From: Paulinella micropora
Taxonomy: Eukaryota > Cercozoa > Imbricatea > Euglyphida
Length of the DNA stretch: 33,152 nucleotides
Direction: 5' to 3'
Assembly: GCA_009731375.1 (NCBI GenBank)
Contig: BJOX01000128.1
Location: forward strand, 259,179 to 292,330
In this document: one piece after another, positions 20,159 through 28,882 of the stretch
Layout: every line of letters begins with the position of its first letter
Numbering within the stretch: position 1 is the stretch's first letter
The notes under the pieces: model-generated
What the model was told of the DNA's origin: nothing
The model's input: the letters and a program-made list of their open reading frames with translations, nothing else
Database searches by the model: none
Translations under genes and position numbers: made by a program

Positions 20159-20565
20159 TATGAAACTGAAAACAGACACCAACCACTTTTTTTTTACGAA
20201 TTTTTGATACCATTTTTACGTGGAAATTGCCTTTTTATATTTTTTTTCAACATCATGTCTGCGCACTCAGAGCTTCTCTCAGTCCGTGTGCGTCTTCCAG
20301 TCAGGGAATTTGGTGAGGCTTTTGCCAAACAAAAATATCCAGATGACTGGAAGACTAGGGAGATTGAGGGCACTGTTTCACGACCGTATGGTCGCACAAA
20401 AGACAAGTTCTGGGTGGAGTGGGACCCAGAAGACGAGGATGACTCCATGATGATTGCCTCTGAGATTTTAAAGTATCGCTTCGAAGGCGGTGTAGAATCC
20501 ATGAACGACATACCAGGGCAAGCTCAGGAGGTCAAAGCACAAGCTGGAGGGATCTATGATGATTG

Positions 20566-20634
20566 GTATGCTTGCTTTCTGTGTGCCTCGTTTTTTTTTT
20601 GTTGCTGTGCATTTGTTTCTCTGTGTTTTCTCAG
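20566..20634 (+). other. Intron 1 of the piggyBac-like gene (69 nt)
   Basis: Donor G|GTATGC and acceptor TTTTCTCAG|T enclose a T-rich stretch. Its translation (CFLCASFFFCCCAF) is unlike the hydrophilic exons on both sides. The length is a multiple of 3, so the frame is open with or without splicing. Confidence 0.65.
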
Positions 20635-20704
20635 TATGGAGGGCTTGATCCCGAGCGATCCCGAGGATGAAGATTACGAGTACCTAGCCCCCTTCTGTTC
20701 ACAA

Positions 20705-20851
20705 GTGTTTGCTTGTAATTTGGTGTTGCTTTCTTGTCAACTAAGGCTTGCGATAGTGTTATATATATGGTATGTTTTTGTACCATAACACATTCACAAG
20801 CCTTAGTTGACTGTGTTACTGCCTGTTTTGCTCAAAAACAGACCGCCACAG
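20705..20851 (+). other. Intron 2 of the piggyBac-like gene (147 nt)
   Basis: Donor CAA|GTGTTT and acceptor CGCCACAG|GAA keep the frame on both sides, joining one acidic stretch to the next. An alternative acceptor (AAAAACAG at 20841) would change the frame. The intron contains the hairpin at 20736-20811. Confidence 0.5.
20736..20811. repeat. Hairpin with perfect 15-bp arms inside intron 2
   Basis: GTCAACTAAGGCTTG (20736-20750) and CAAGCCTTAGTTGAC (20797-20811) are exact inverted repeats. Inside, GTGTTA...TGGTA pairs with TACCATAACAC. The 76-nt unit folds over most of its length. It could be a small foldback element or a structured intron. Confidence 0.8.
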
Positions 20852-21671
20852 GAAGGCGATGGGGAGGAGCGTTCAACCGAAGAAGAGGAAGAAGAGGAAG
20901 CAGAGGGTGAGGGAAAACAGGCTGTCAATGCCGACGACGCATTTGTGAGTGACGATGAAAAGGAGGGAGAAGGAAGCTCCAGTGATGAGGAGGAGGCAGT
21001 GGCAGTGGCTGAAGGTAAGGCAGGTGATGGCTTGCCTTCCAGTGAGTTCAAAAACGCACAGGAATGGAAGGTAGGTCTTGCTCCTCCTCGTCCTGTGCCA
21101 GCTTTTGAAGGACAATCAAGAGCTTCTATTGGTGTGCGTTCGCCCGAACTCCTCAGCATGCTCGATATTTTCTATACTGTTGCCTATGTCGTTCTGGCAG
21201 ACTGTGACTAAAAACACCAACAGGTATGCTACCTGGAATCGAAATCTCAGTGCCTCAGAGCGTCAGCGGCCTTGGATACCTGTGACGCTTTTTTGGCTAT
21301 CATTATGTACATGGGTGTAATGTGTCTACCTGCAGAGGCAGATTATTGGGTGGGAACCATTTCTTCACTCTGGCAATGGCCAGACCTTTCCAGCGTCATG
21401 AGATTCAAAAGATTTCAAGACATCAAGCGATATTTTCATATATCAGACCCTCGTCTAGCAGCTCCACGTGGCTCCCCTCTGTACGATAAACTGTTCAATG
21501 TTTGTCTTCTCATAGAGGTCATGCAGGAAATTTTCCCAAGGTGTGGGATTGGGGCAATGGGTGTCTATTGATGAGGGAATGATTCTATTTAAAGGTCGTA
21601 GCTATCTGCCAAACAGGCACTTGTTTTACGTGGCATACATTTCATCGCTGGGTGCCATCTGGCAGATATAA

Positions 21672-22300
21672 GAGGCAGCCACTCTGACCTCGGTTGTGAA
21701 AGTTTTATTAGTTATTAAAGAACGGTTTTTTGACATGGTTAGCTTCAACCTGACTAGTTTTGATAATATTTATTAATACAACTATCAAAATCCACAAATT
21801 TGGATTCAAAACTCGAAAAGTACCGCCGATCCTCATTTGTGGATCTTGATCCACAAATGTGAAAGCCTGAGTAAGGGTTAATATATAATATAATCAGAGT
21901 CTTTGTTATCAACCAAACTCACTCTGATCCTGGGAATATTTCTGCCTCTGACTATGAGAATACTCGCATGTCTCAATATCAATCGCTTTAGCGAAGGTGC
22001 GAGCACGGATACTAGAGGTCCCGTAAGCCTTTTTCTTAACTGTTTATTAAAATATCAATATTGTATGAACAAGATGCACTGTCATCCGACTTCTTTCAAT
22101 TTATATCTATTCTGCTTCCAGCTCGGCTCCACACGTGACACATGGCAAGTATAGTTATTAATAGTATTGCAAAACAGTGTTTGAAATTCTGTTAAAATAT
22201 TATCATATGTATGTCAAGTGATACTACTAAAATTGGAAGCTGTATATATTTATTGATATTCCTTGAAATTTTGAAAATATTTTTCCATATACAATTCAGT
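21672..22300. other. AT-rich region after the piggyBac relic
   Basis: It contains CATTTGTGGATC TT GATCCACAAATG (21834-21859), a perfect 12-bp inverted repeat with a 2-nt spacer. A related word, ATCCACAAAT, lies at about 21790. This may be an end of a DNA transposon. A short frame at 21903-22154 shows no domain. Confidence 0.5.
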
Positions 22301-22309
22301 TCATCCACA

Positions 22310-23106
22310 GAGAACGCAGCTTCTTGATCAGCACTCGGAAGAATGCAACAAGTTTTTTTTAATGAGACTCATTAAAATTATACTTGATGCTGTTTGCAAA
22401 TGTAATGATTTTGTTCGAAGGGAACGTATTTGTTGCGCCAACATCGATCACCCTTTTTTGTTCAAGCCGCACATTGAGTCAGAATACGTTTTGGAGGAAG
22501 TCTGTATCATGCACAAATAAATACATACGTAACCAAGGGGTGCAGCATGTACACGTACCTAAGTCCAGGTTCCTCGATCCTGTACTTCTGATGCTTATGG
22601 TCGTAGCACATCCATGGATCTTTTTCTGAACACCAACGTTCCAATATGTTCTTGATCCGTCTGCATCGTCTGCCATCCTTAGTCTCTCCGCAACAGCGCG
22701 CCATCATTCTTCTGTGCGTGAATACTTCAAGTACCTACACAGTGACAAGCAACTTGAAACATCTGCAACGATACCATGATGATTAAGTTTCGTTCAAGAT
22801 TCATAACTTAAATAAACACAAGAACGTTTGCGTAATACATAAACTGAAAAGATGTAAAAATAGCTTTTTATTATAAAACCTCTTTATCATTAACATTAAT
22901 GCTAATACTGAAAGCGTCCAAACACGCAAAGTCCGACAAAGCCGCCCCCTAAAGCGACAAGTCCTACATTCAAACCTAAAGCGAGCAATCCGACAGTCAA
23001 AGTCCGACAAGGCCGCCCCCTCCAAAAAGAAACTACTCTTTTTTCTCCGCCACCCGCTTTCCTTCAACAGTAGAGAACGCAGCTTCGTGATCAGCACTCG
23101 GAAGAA
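22310..23106. repeat. Direct ~34-bp repeats bracketing a ~760-bp interval
   Basis: AGAGAACGCAGCTTCTTGAT plus CAGCACTCGGAAGAA at about 22310-22344 recurs at 23072-23106 with one T/G change. Between them lie the small Cys-rich ORF and two 23-bp copies of AAAGTCCGACAA[AG]GCCGCC (about 22928 and 22999). The direct repeats could be ends of a duplicated or inserted segment. Confidence 0.6.
22507..22707 (-). CDS. Small Cys-rich ORF, possible zinc-binding motif
   Basis: This is a 66-codon frame starting ATGATGGCG. It reads CCGETKDGRRCRR early on and WCSEKDPWMCYDH later, giving C-x4-TKxGxRC and CxxxxxxxCxxH patterns. Small eukaryotic and viral proteins with a CxxxTKxGxxC...CxxH zinc-binding arrangement are known to me as a general type; I cannot name this one. 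A strong donor-like word (AG|GTACGT, plus-strand 22553-22560) follows residue 49 or so, so the frame may be one exon of a spliced gene. No neighbour supports a role. It could be a chance frame. Confidence 0.3.
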   Translation of the reverse strand: MMARCCGETKDGRRCRRIKNILERWCSEKDPWMCYDHKHQKYRIEEPGLRYVYMLHPLVTYVFICA

Positions 23107-23150
23107 ATCACTCATATCTCATCCTGTCTTGATGTTATAATAGGATATGA

Positions 23151-23480
23151 GTAGACATCGGCTGTGGAATTTGTTGCACCTGTTCAAAACATAAACAAGA
23201 TTTTGAACAGGCGCATCGGCTGTGGAATTTGTTACACATCGGCTGTGGAATTTGTTACAGATGTTCAAAACATAAAGAAGATTTGAACAGGCGCAACAGA
23301 CTCCTTCAATCGTAGACATCGGCTGTGGAATTTGTTGGGCCTGTTCAAAACATAAACAAGATTTTGAACAGGCGCAACACACTCCTTCAATCGTAGACAT
23401 CGGCTTTGGAATTTGTTAAACCTGTTCAAAACATAAACAAGATTTTGAACAGGCGCAACAAACTCCTTCAATCGTAGACA
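23151..23480. repeat. ~80-bp tandem repeat with a hairpin in each unit
   Basis: Four units of 80-81 bp carry GACATCGGCTGTGGAATTTG, then CCTGTTCAAAA - 11-nt spacer - TTTTGAACAGG, then CTCCTTCAATCGTAG. The hairpins lie at 23179-23211, 23262-23291 (arms partly eroded), 23340-23372 and 23421-23453. Since 81 is a multiple of 3, the minus strand gives a repeated peptide containing APVQNLVYVLNR. I regard that as a by-product of the repeat. Confidence 0.9.
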
Positions 23481-23497
23481 CCGCGCGTTGGTATTGG

Positions 23498-23878
23498 TTG
23501 AACGGACAAGCTGTGCTGTCCGGCAAGCGTCAAGACACCAAGTTCGACGACGGTTGTTGGAAATTCAGGGTCTGCTGCAAGCGTAAATTTTGGTGGTGTT
23601 GTTACAATCCGAGGAAGCCTAAGATTGCATGCAATGAGGATGGTCTTCCCTGGCACTTGGATCAGGCTTTCTACTCTGGAAAAAAGCAGGGCGTAGACTT
23701 GAGCAAGAGTACTTTCTTCAGCTTTAGTGTTGACAAAGAGCTCAATGAAATCATTACCGGCATGAGGGACGGGAAGGGTTGGCATGGACTCAGCCGGCAA
23801 CAATCGATGAGGAACCGAACACCAGGATTAATCAGACATTACTCTCTGCGCTCTACTTACCCACTACCGGAAACATAG
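23498..23878 (+). CDS. Unknown ORF, Trp/Cys-rich, possible gene fragment
   Basis: The frame of 126 codons could begin upstream (it is open from about 23475, where it reads WYWLNGQAV). It contains DGCWKFRVCCKRKFWWCCYN, then DGLPWHLDQAFYSGKKQGVD and a Ser/Phe stretch, ending at TAG. The mixed, non-repetitive composition looks coding, but I recognise no domain and see no signal peptide or membrane helix. It begins right where the hairpin repeat array ends, which suggests the array truncated or captured a larger gene. Confidence 0.35.
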   Translation: MNGQAVLSGKRQDTKFDDGCWKFRVCCKRKFWWCCYNPRKPKIACNEDGLPWHLDQAFYSGKKQGVDLSKSTFFSFSVDKELNEIITGMRDGKGWHGLSRQQSMRNRTPGLIRHYSLRSTYPLPET

Positions 23879-23879
23879 T

Positions 23880-24277
23880 ATACATCTACAATATATGACT
23901 GTAAGAGTGGCAACGTTGCCGTTTACTGCGTTCGGTCCTGCTGTAGATGTAGGAGAAAAAGAAAACGTATTGGGTCGTGCTGACCTCGTGGTCACGGCAC
24001 TGAGGCAAGGGGACAAAACATAAACAACAAAAACAACAAAAACATATATATAACCAAGGAGGACGCGGTGTGCAGTGGGGAGGCTGGAAACGCAATGGGT
24101 ATCGATGATAGCGGGGTTAGATAATGCTGTTCAAATCTAGCTTTGTATTGAGCATCATTAAAAGGTTATATAAGGCATTTGCAATCGATTCTGCTTCCTC
24201 GTCTGGGGTCTGTCTTGGAGGCCGGAACACCCGCACTCGTGTGCTAGGTGACCATGACGGAGAGTTGCCTACCATAA

Positions 24278-24323
<46 letters not shown>

Positions 24324-24427
24324 GACATGCTACCTGTGAAGTACTTGGTGGGGCTGAGCGTGCGATCGATGCTTTGCACAATCTCTCAGACTTGGCCGCT
24401 GCAAAGATTTTCCTTAGGCTCGCAAGC

Positions 24428-24468
<41 letters not shown>

Positions 24469-24489
24469 GTTTATTATATATATATTAAA
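23880..24489. other. Intergenic sequence with (GA)n and (TA)n
   Basis: Non-coding sequence with (GA)n at about 24280-24317 and (TA)n at about 24428-24486. The copia element inserted at the edge of this (TA)n tract. I see no gene. Confidence 0.6.
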
Positions 24490-24494
24490 TGTAT
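24490..24494. repeat. Target-site duplication TGTAT (left)
   Basis: TGTAT directly before the 5' LTR, matched by TGTAT at 32001-32005 directly after the 3' LTR. The 5-bp length is typical of copia-type integrases. Confidence 0.85.
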
Positions 24495-24800
24495 CGTTGT
24501 AATGTACTATTAATACCAGTTACTCCACCTAGTCAATTTACCGGTAATTTGAATAGTCTTGAGTCATAGGCAGGTTCATAGGCCGGACAGTTATTAATAC
24601 CTTTATTATTGACAAGGACACTTTCTAGATTATTCGCGAATCATAGTCTGGAATGCCTAGAATCAAATGAGTATTACCATTCTGTTAAGGTCATCACATT
24701 TTGTGTGACCCAAAGTTATTAAAAGTCTCCGTTCTTCTGTTATTCTTTACCCTTAGCGGGGTAGCTTCCCTAAACTCTGCGTTTGAGTGATAGATTACTT
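24495..24800 (+). repeat. 5' LTR of the copia element
   Basis: It begins CGTTGTAATG and ends GATTACTT. The ends are fixed by the G-rich tract abutting the other LTR at 31694, by the primer site starting TGG at 24801 and by the TGTAT duplication. The terminal dinucleotides CG...TT differ from the usual TG...CA. I see no clear TATA box. Confidence 0.9.
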
Positions 24801-24812
24801 TGGTTATGAACC
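24801..24812 (+). promoter_or_regulatory. Primer-binding site, half-tRNA(Met) type
   Basis: TGGTTATGAACC lies immediately after the 5' LTR. Its reverse complement, GGTTCATAACC, looks like a tRNA anticodon arm with a CAT anticodon in the loop TTCATAA. Copia and Ty5 prime from an internal fragment of initiator Met-tRNA cut in the anticodon region, and this site fits that mode better than priming from a tRNA 3' end. Confidence 0.65.
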
Positions 24813-24873
24813 TTGACAAGGAAGCGAGCGTGCCAAGGCACGTATTGAGTCAGGTGCCCATATTCGGGAGTCA

Positions 24874-26296
24874 ATGGCAATGACCATAGCTTTTGGCCGT
24901 GGTCAAGCAAGTTTCAGAAGCACATGCAGGGGGTACAATATCTGTCCACGTGGCAGAGCCTCATGGTATCTGTGGCATTGGCCGACCCAGCTAAAGCCAA
25001 AAGGGATTTTTCTTAGCGGCGATGAAGCAAGGGCTAAGGCGGCAGAAGACTTAGAAGAGCCCGACTCGCCCATAAGTGATAGTGAGGAAGATGAAGAGTC
25101 AGACAACTCTCAGAGAGGAAGACAGCGACCCCAGACAAAGAAAGAAGATCACAACTTGTGACGGTGGCAGCCAGAAGATTGGAATAAAATGACAGCAGAA
25201 CAAAAGAGAGATTGGAAAGAGAAAGAAGCGAGGAAGAAGAAAAGACTAAGTAGAAAACAACATACAAGAAGAAAGACAGCTATCCGTAAAGAGAAGAAAT
25301 ATCATAGTATGAAAGGATGAAAAGGTGACTTTGCAGTTATGTCTGTCTGTGGCTTTTTCCAAAGACAATGTATCTAACTTCCTGCGAACACAGAAGACGA
25401 AAGGACCCATTGAAGAGTTGATAGCTGTAAGAGATCAGTGGGGAGGCATTTCCGGAGCAGGTAGGTACATGTTAGAGGAAGAGTTTGAGAGAACGAGGCC
25501 AAGGGCAAGTCAGAGGTATGTAGACTGGCTGAATGAAATTTCTCGCAAAGAAAATCCAGCTTGAAAGTTTACGTGGGGCGCCATTTTCTGATGAGGAAGC
25601 AAAGAGAAAGTTATTTAAGAAATTGCGCTACCATCCAGCTTTCGGGGATAAATTTCAGGTGGACCACTATGATCTCCCGGCCAGACTAAGACCAAATTTC
25701 TCGGAACTATGCGAAGCATCTAGGAAAGATGGTTAATGTGGGAAGAAAAAGAAAGACGTAATAATTTCCGTGAGAGAAAAGCTCAAATCCGCAAATATAA
25801 CAACAAGAAATCTCGGGATGGCAAGCCGCGGCAAGAGACTAATCTCCTTATGGATAATAGAGGGAAAAGGGGAGACAATAAACCGGGACCAAAGACAGCT
25901 CCAAACTGGACACTCTAAGTCACGTGTTTCGGATGTGATGCCAAAGGCCATACCATGAGATATTGCCCGGTGATTTCGGAAAAGTTCCGCAAAGAAGGAA
26001 AATTGAAACGGGATCAAACAGAAGACAAGGGCACAGAACAAGAAAAGAACCAACAAAAGAACAATTACAAGAACAAAAAGAAACCCTTTCATAAGAAAAA
26101 GAAAGCAATCACTTTGATAACAACCGACACCGACGTCGAAGACGAACAAAGTGACTCTGATACAAACGTTGCTTTAATCCATATGGGGAACACTTATGAT
26201 AAGAGCGATGATGATGAGGAGGAAAGAGAAAGAGATGACGAGCAACTAAGCTCACCTCCCCACGAATCGAATGTACAAGTCCCCAACCCTTTTTGA
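24874..26296 (+). pseudogene. copia gag region with CCHC zinc knuckle
   Basis: The coding sequence is spread over frames at 24874-25161, 25325-25564, 25533-25736, 25736-25918 and 25919-26296. Early residues include an acidic Ser/Glu/Asp cluster. The zinc knuckle CFGCDAKGHTMRYC (25925-25966) fits CX2CX4HX4C exactly, the nucleic-acid-binding motif of Gag. An in-frame TAA (25916-25918) sits three codons before it. A Lys-rich stretch and then an acidic stretch follow. The frame ends at a T5 run (about 26290), where a one-base change would continue into the next frame. Gag would form the virus-like particle; with these breaks this copy could not make it unless the frameshifts are sequencing errors. 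Confidence 0.7.
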
Positions 26297-27207
26297 ACGA
26301 TACAAAGACCACACCTAGGGTAGGGAATAGACGTAGTGAGCATGGAGAAGGACGGGAAGTGCGGTTAGTATCGGCCACCCTACGATGTCCCTCCTCACTA
26401 CGGGGAGAAGGCAAGGAAGTGCGGTCAGTATCCGCCACCTCACGATATTCCCCAGTCATCCCTAACCCTAACGAAACTCCTTTGAGGGTTGAGAGTTCTT
26501 ACGGAGTCACGCCAGACACGAAATGTGCCGAAATAAACAGACGCAAAAAACCATGTAATGTTTCCGTTGAAAAATCAAAAGGAAAGGGAGTATACGCAAA
26601 TCACGCGAAACGATTATCTTATGCGAGGTACTGCGGATATCACGCCACGCAAGACCCAGATTACCCGGAATTGGATTTGTCGGTAAGTCCCGTGTTGCAT
26701 CCCCCCAACTCTCCTTACTACCCAGACGAACGAGGTCTTAAAGCTGCGGCATTGGAAAAGTCCCATAAAATTTCGCAAAGACTCGTTTTCGGGGAATTTG
26801 AAATTTTACGTGACACCAAAATTTCCACAAGTCCACAAGTCTCGCAAAATATTCCGCAACCACCACGCAAACATAACCCATTTTCTAGTCAGCGGACCGG
26901 CCAGAGCAAAGAAGGGAGCGAAGAGAGTGGAGTGGATAAGGGAGAGCAACGACTGGGGCCCACTTCTGCCAACAAGTTTGGCAACCAAGTAGGTCCCACC
27001 TCACAACAACTCCAAATCTCTAGTTCTAGACCAATCACAGCACTCCCACCAACACAAACAACAAACACGCAACCCATCAACCCTCCCGTCATCACCTTCA
27101 AAGATATAAATAAAATAGCTAAAACGTTGATGAATGAGTGCGTGAGGGGAATGAATAGAGAAGTGATGCGTGTCGTGAGTGGCGAACTAGAGAGAGATGA
27201 CTTTTAG
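26293..27207 (+). pseudogene. copia: ~300-residue segment between zinc knuckle and protease
   Basis: An uninterrupted frame of 304 codons. It begins with repeated R-[SG]-E-H/E-G-x-EVR-x-VSAT motifs, has a central part with YARYCGYHATQDPDYPELDL and a Pro/Gln/Ser-rich part, and ends with a helical-looking stretch KIAKTLMNECVRGMNREVMR. Typical copia elements have no segment of this size here. The word H-A-K-x11-CGYHATQDPDYPEL could be a second metal-binding site, which is speculative. At the end, a T4 run (about 27203) breaks the frame into the protease region. Confidence 0.55.
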
Positions 27208-27210
27208 TAA

Positions 27211-27776
27211 GAGCAATAGAAGGGGTGTACTTGGATAGAGCAGTCAGACCGAGTCCCATCACTACACCTCCACAAATCACAGAAGAGGGAGAAGGTGAGG
27301 GTAGAGGAGAGGGTGAACTAGAGACAGAAACAGAGATAGAGACAGAAGGAGAGACAGAGCATGTACTGATACATGTGAGAAAAAGAGTGATGAAAAAGAG
27401 AGATATGACAGTACAGGATATATATAGTGGAGCAAGCCTAGACATATTATTATCATGCAGAGAAGACAGATTGATGGATGTCGATGAGATAGACCCGGTA
27501 GAGCTACTGACAGGTAATGGAGAGAGGGAGTTAAGTACATCAGGAAGAGCTAGGCTGACAGTGATAGATGGGAAAGGAAGGCCTAGAGCAGTAGAAAAGA
27601 AGTTGTTACTCGACACTACCTTACCAGTTAGCATAGTCTCTACAGGACAGATGGACCACAAACACAACAGATCAGTCATCCACCAAAATGGACAGCTAGT
27701 AATACTCAAACACCCCATCCACATTAACGAGAGTGATATATTAGTGAGGGGGAGATTAACAAAGTATGATATATAG
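27211..27776 (+). pseudogene. copia protease region, catalytic Asp replaced
   Basis: After a Glu/Thr-rich leader (residues 18-46 of the frame starting 27225), QDIYSGASLDILLSC aligns with the copia protease active site W-x-x-D-S-G-A-S. The position of the catalytic Asp is Tyr (TAT, 27423-27425). Downstream, GRARLTVIDGKGRPRAVEKK and LLLDTTLPVSIVSTGQM fit the G-x-x-x-[IV] and V-L-x-x-P-x-L-x-x-N-L-[IL]-S-V parts of the same domain. Without the Asp, the aspartic protease that releases Gag and Pol proteins should be inactive. Confidence 0.6.
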
Positions 27777-27959
27777 ATGGGATGACGACTATGATGAACC
27801 ATTGAAAGTCAACGAAAGGTATGATCCTTTCGCAACAAGGGGGTAGAAGGGGAGGGAGGCCCCACAAATGACAACAAAAAGGAGATAAGTAGGCATAAAG
27901 TAAATAAGAGAGAGAAAGAATTACACGTAGATATAATATTATACGAAGCTTACCCCAGA

Positions 27960-28882
27960 AAGTCAGACAAACCTAGAAAGATAGGTATCAAGCTTTTTCA
28001 CTATGCCTGTGGGCATTATGGGTTAACAAAGATGCCTATTGGCAAAAATTTTGAACATTAAGTTAGTTGGTGACGAGAGCGATGTGAGATTCTGCGAATC
28101 TTGCATGATAGGAAAGTCTAAACATTTGCCACGTTTTGCAGTTAATACGATAGAAAGAGCCCAAAAGCCAGGTATAATCCTACACATAGACTCATCAGGA
28201 CCGTGGGCAATTAGATCAATAGGTGGTAAACGGTTTAGATTTTCGGTCACCGACGACTACTCACTGTTCATTCTTGACTTTTATTTAGCCCATAAGAATG
28301 AGTTTGTAGATTGCTTGAAACAAGCTGTAGCCTTTTATGAGAGACAGACAGGAAACAAAGTAAAGGAAATTTGCGCAGCTGCAGATAAAGAATTTCATAT
28401 TCCGGAGGAAGTCATAAAGTGGTGGAAAAATATTCGCTTTATTTGGAAAACCTCCGCGACAAACGATAAAGACGGGAATCCTATTGCGGAAAAAGTAAAT
28501 GATATTACGGCGGGGAAAAAGTAAATTACCGCCGCAATTCTGGGCAGAGTTAGAACACGCAGCCACAACCATTCACAACATACTACCGGCAATTCACGGG
28601 GAACGCAAAGGAATCTCGCCTTATGAACAGCTGTTAGGTAGAAAACCAGCGCTCTTTCATTTAAAACCAATAGGATGTATGGGTGTGCTACATGTACCTA
28701 AGACCAAAGTGCGGAAGGGAGAGTACAGAGGGGAAAGGTGATGCTAGTAGGATATGATCTATTTCGGGAACTATACCGAGTATGGGATGGTAAGAAGATA
28801 ATTTCCTGAGTGAGAGATGTGAGATTTAATATTCACAAAATCGGTAAACAAGCTCATCCTCCTAAACTAGTGTCGTGGGATA
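27960..28882 (+). pseudogene. copia integrase (GAG-pre-integrase zinc site and DDE core)
   Basis: HYACGHYG (about 28002-28022), then CESC (28096-28107), give the HHCC zinc site, split by a frame change near 28040. In the frame 28039-28524, HIDSSGPWAIRS carries the first catalytic Asp, ICAAADKEF the second, and GNPIAEKVND the Glu, at copia-like spacing. Two further frame changes (near 28505 and 28740) and one TGA within IIS-stop-VRDVRF (about 28807) precede the end. The region around QFWAELEHAATTIHNILP and SPYEQLLGRKP is the usual copia integrase C-terminal half. Integrase would insert the cDNA and make the 5-bp duplication seen here. Confidence 0.85.

Larger units (their letters stand above)
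20255..21671 (+). pseudogene. piggyBac-like transposase relic with two introns
   Basis: The start ATG (CATCATGTCTG) opens a frame with a ~65-residue N-terminal domain (residues 14-76), then acidic runs, then a DDE_Tnp_1_7-like core. Its signs are TNRYATWN; the AIIMYMGVMCLPAEADYW stretch (piggyBac proteins have an i-mG...LP...YW pattern); RFKRFQDIKRYFHISDP; and SIDEGMILFKGRSYLPNR, which matches the first catalytic Asp region (DE-M---KGR). The frame changes at T4 (21168), T6 (21289) and a G-rich spot near 21550. It stops about 30 residues after the first Asp, so the second and third catalytic Asp and the Cys-rich tail are missing. Two GT-AG introns can be placed. The copy cannot encode a working transposase. 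Confidence 0.8.

Noticed and set aside
20072-20254. Upstream start of the piggyBac-like frame
   Set aside because: The extra N-terminus is Ile/Tyr repeats from (AT)n; the ATG at 20255 directly precedes the conserved domain.
23151-23480. CRISPR-like array
   Set aside because: The context is eukaryotic, whole 80-bp units repeat with no unique spacers, and there are no cas genes.
26460-26474. Interstitial telomere repeat (CCCTAACCCTAA)
   Set aside because: Only two units, inside an open frame of the copia element; chance is sufficient.
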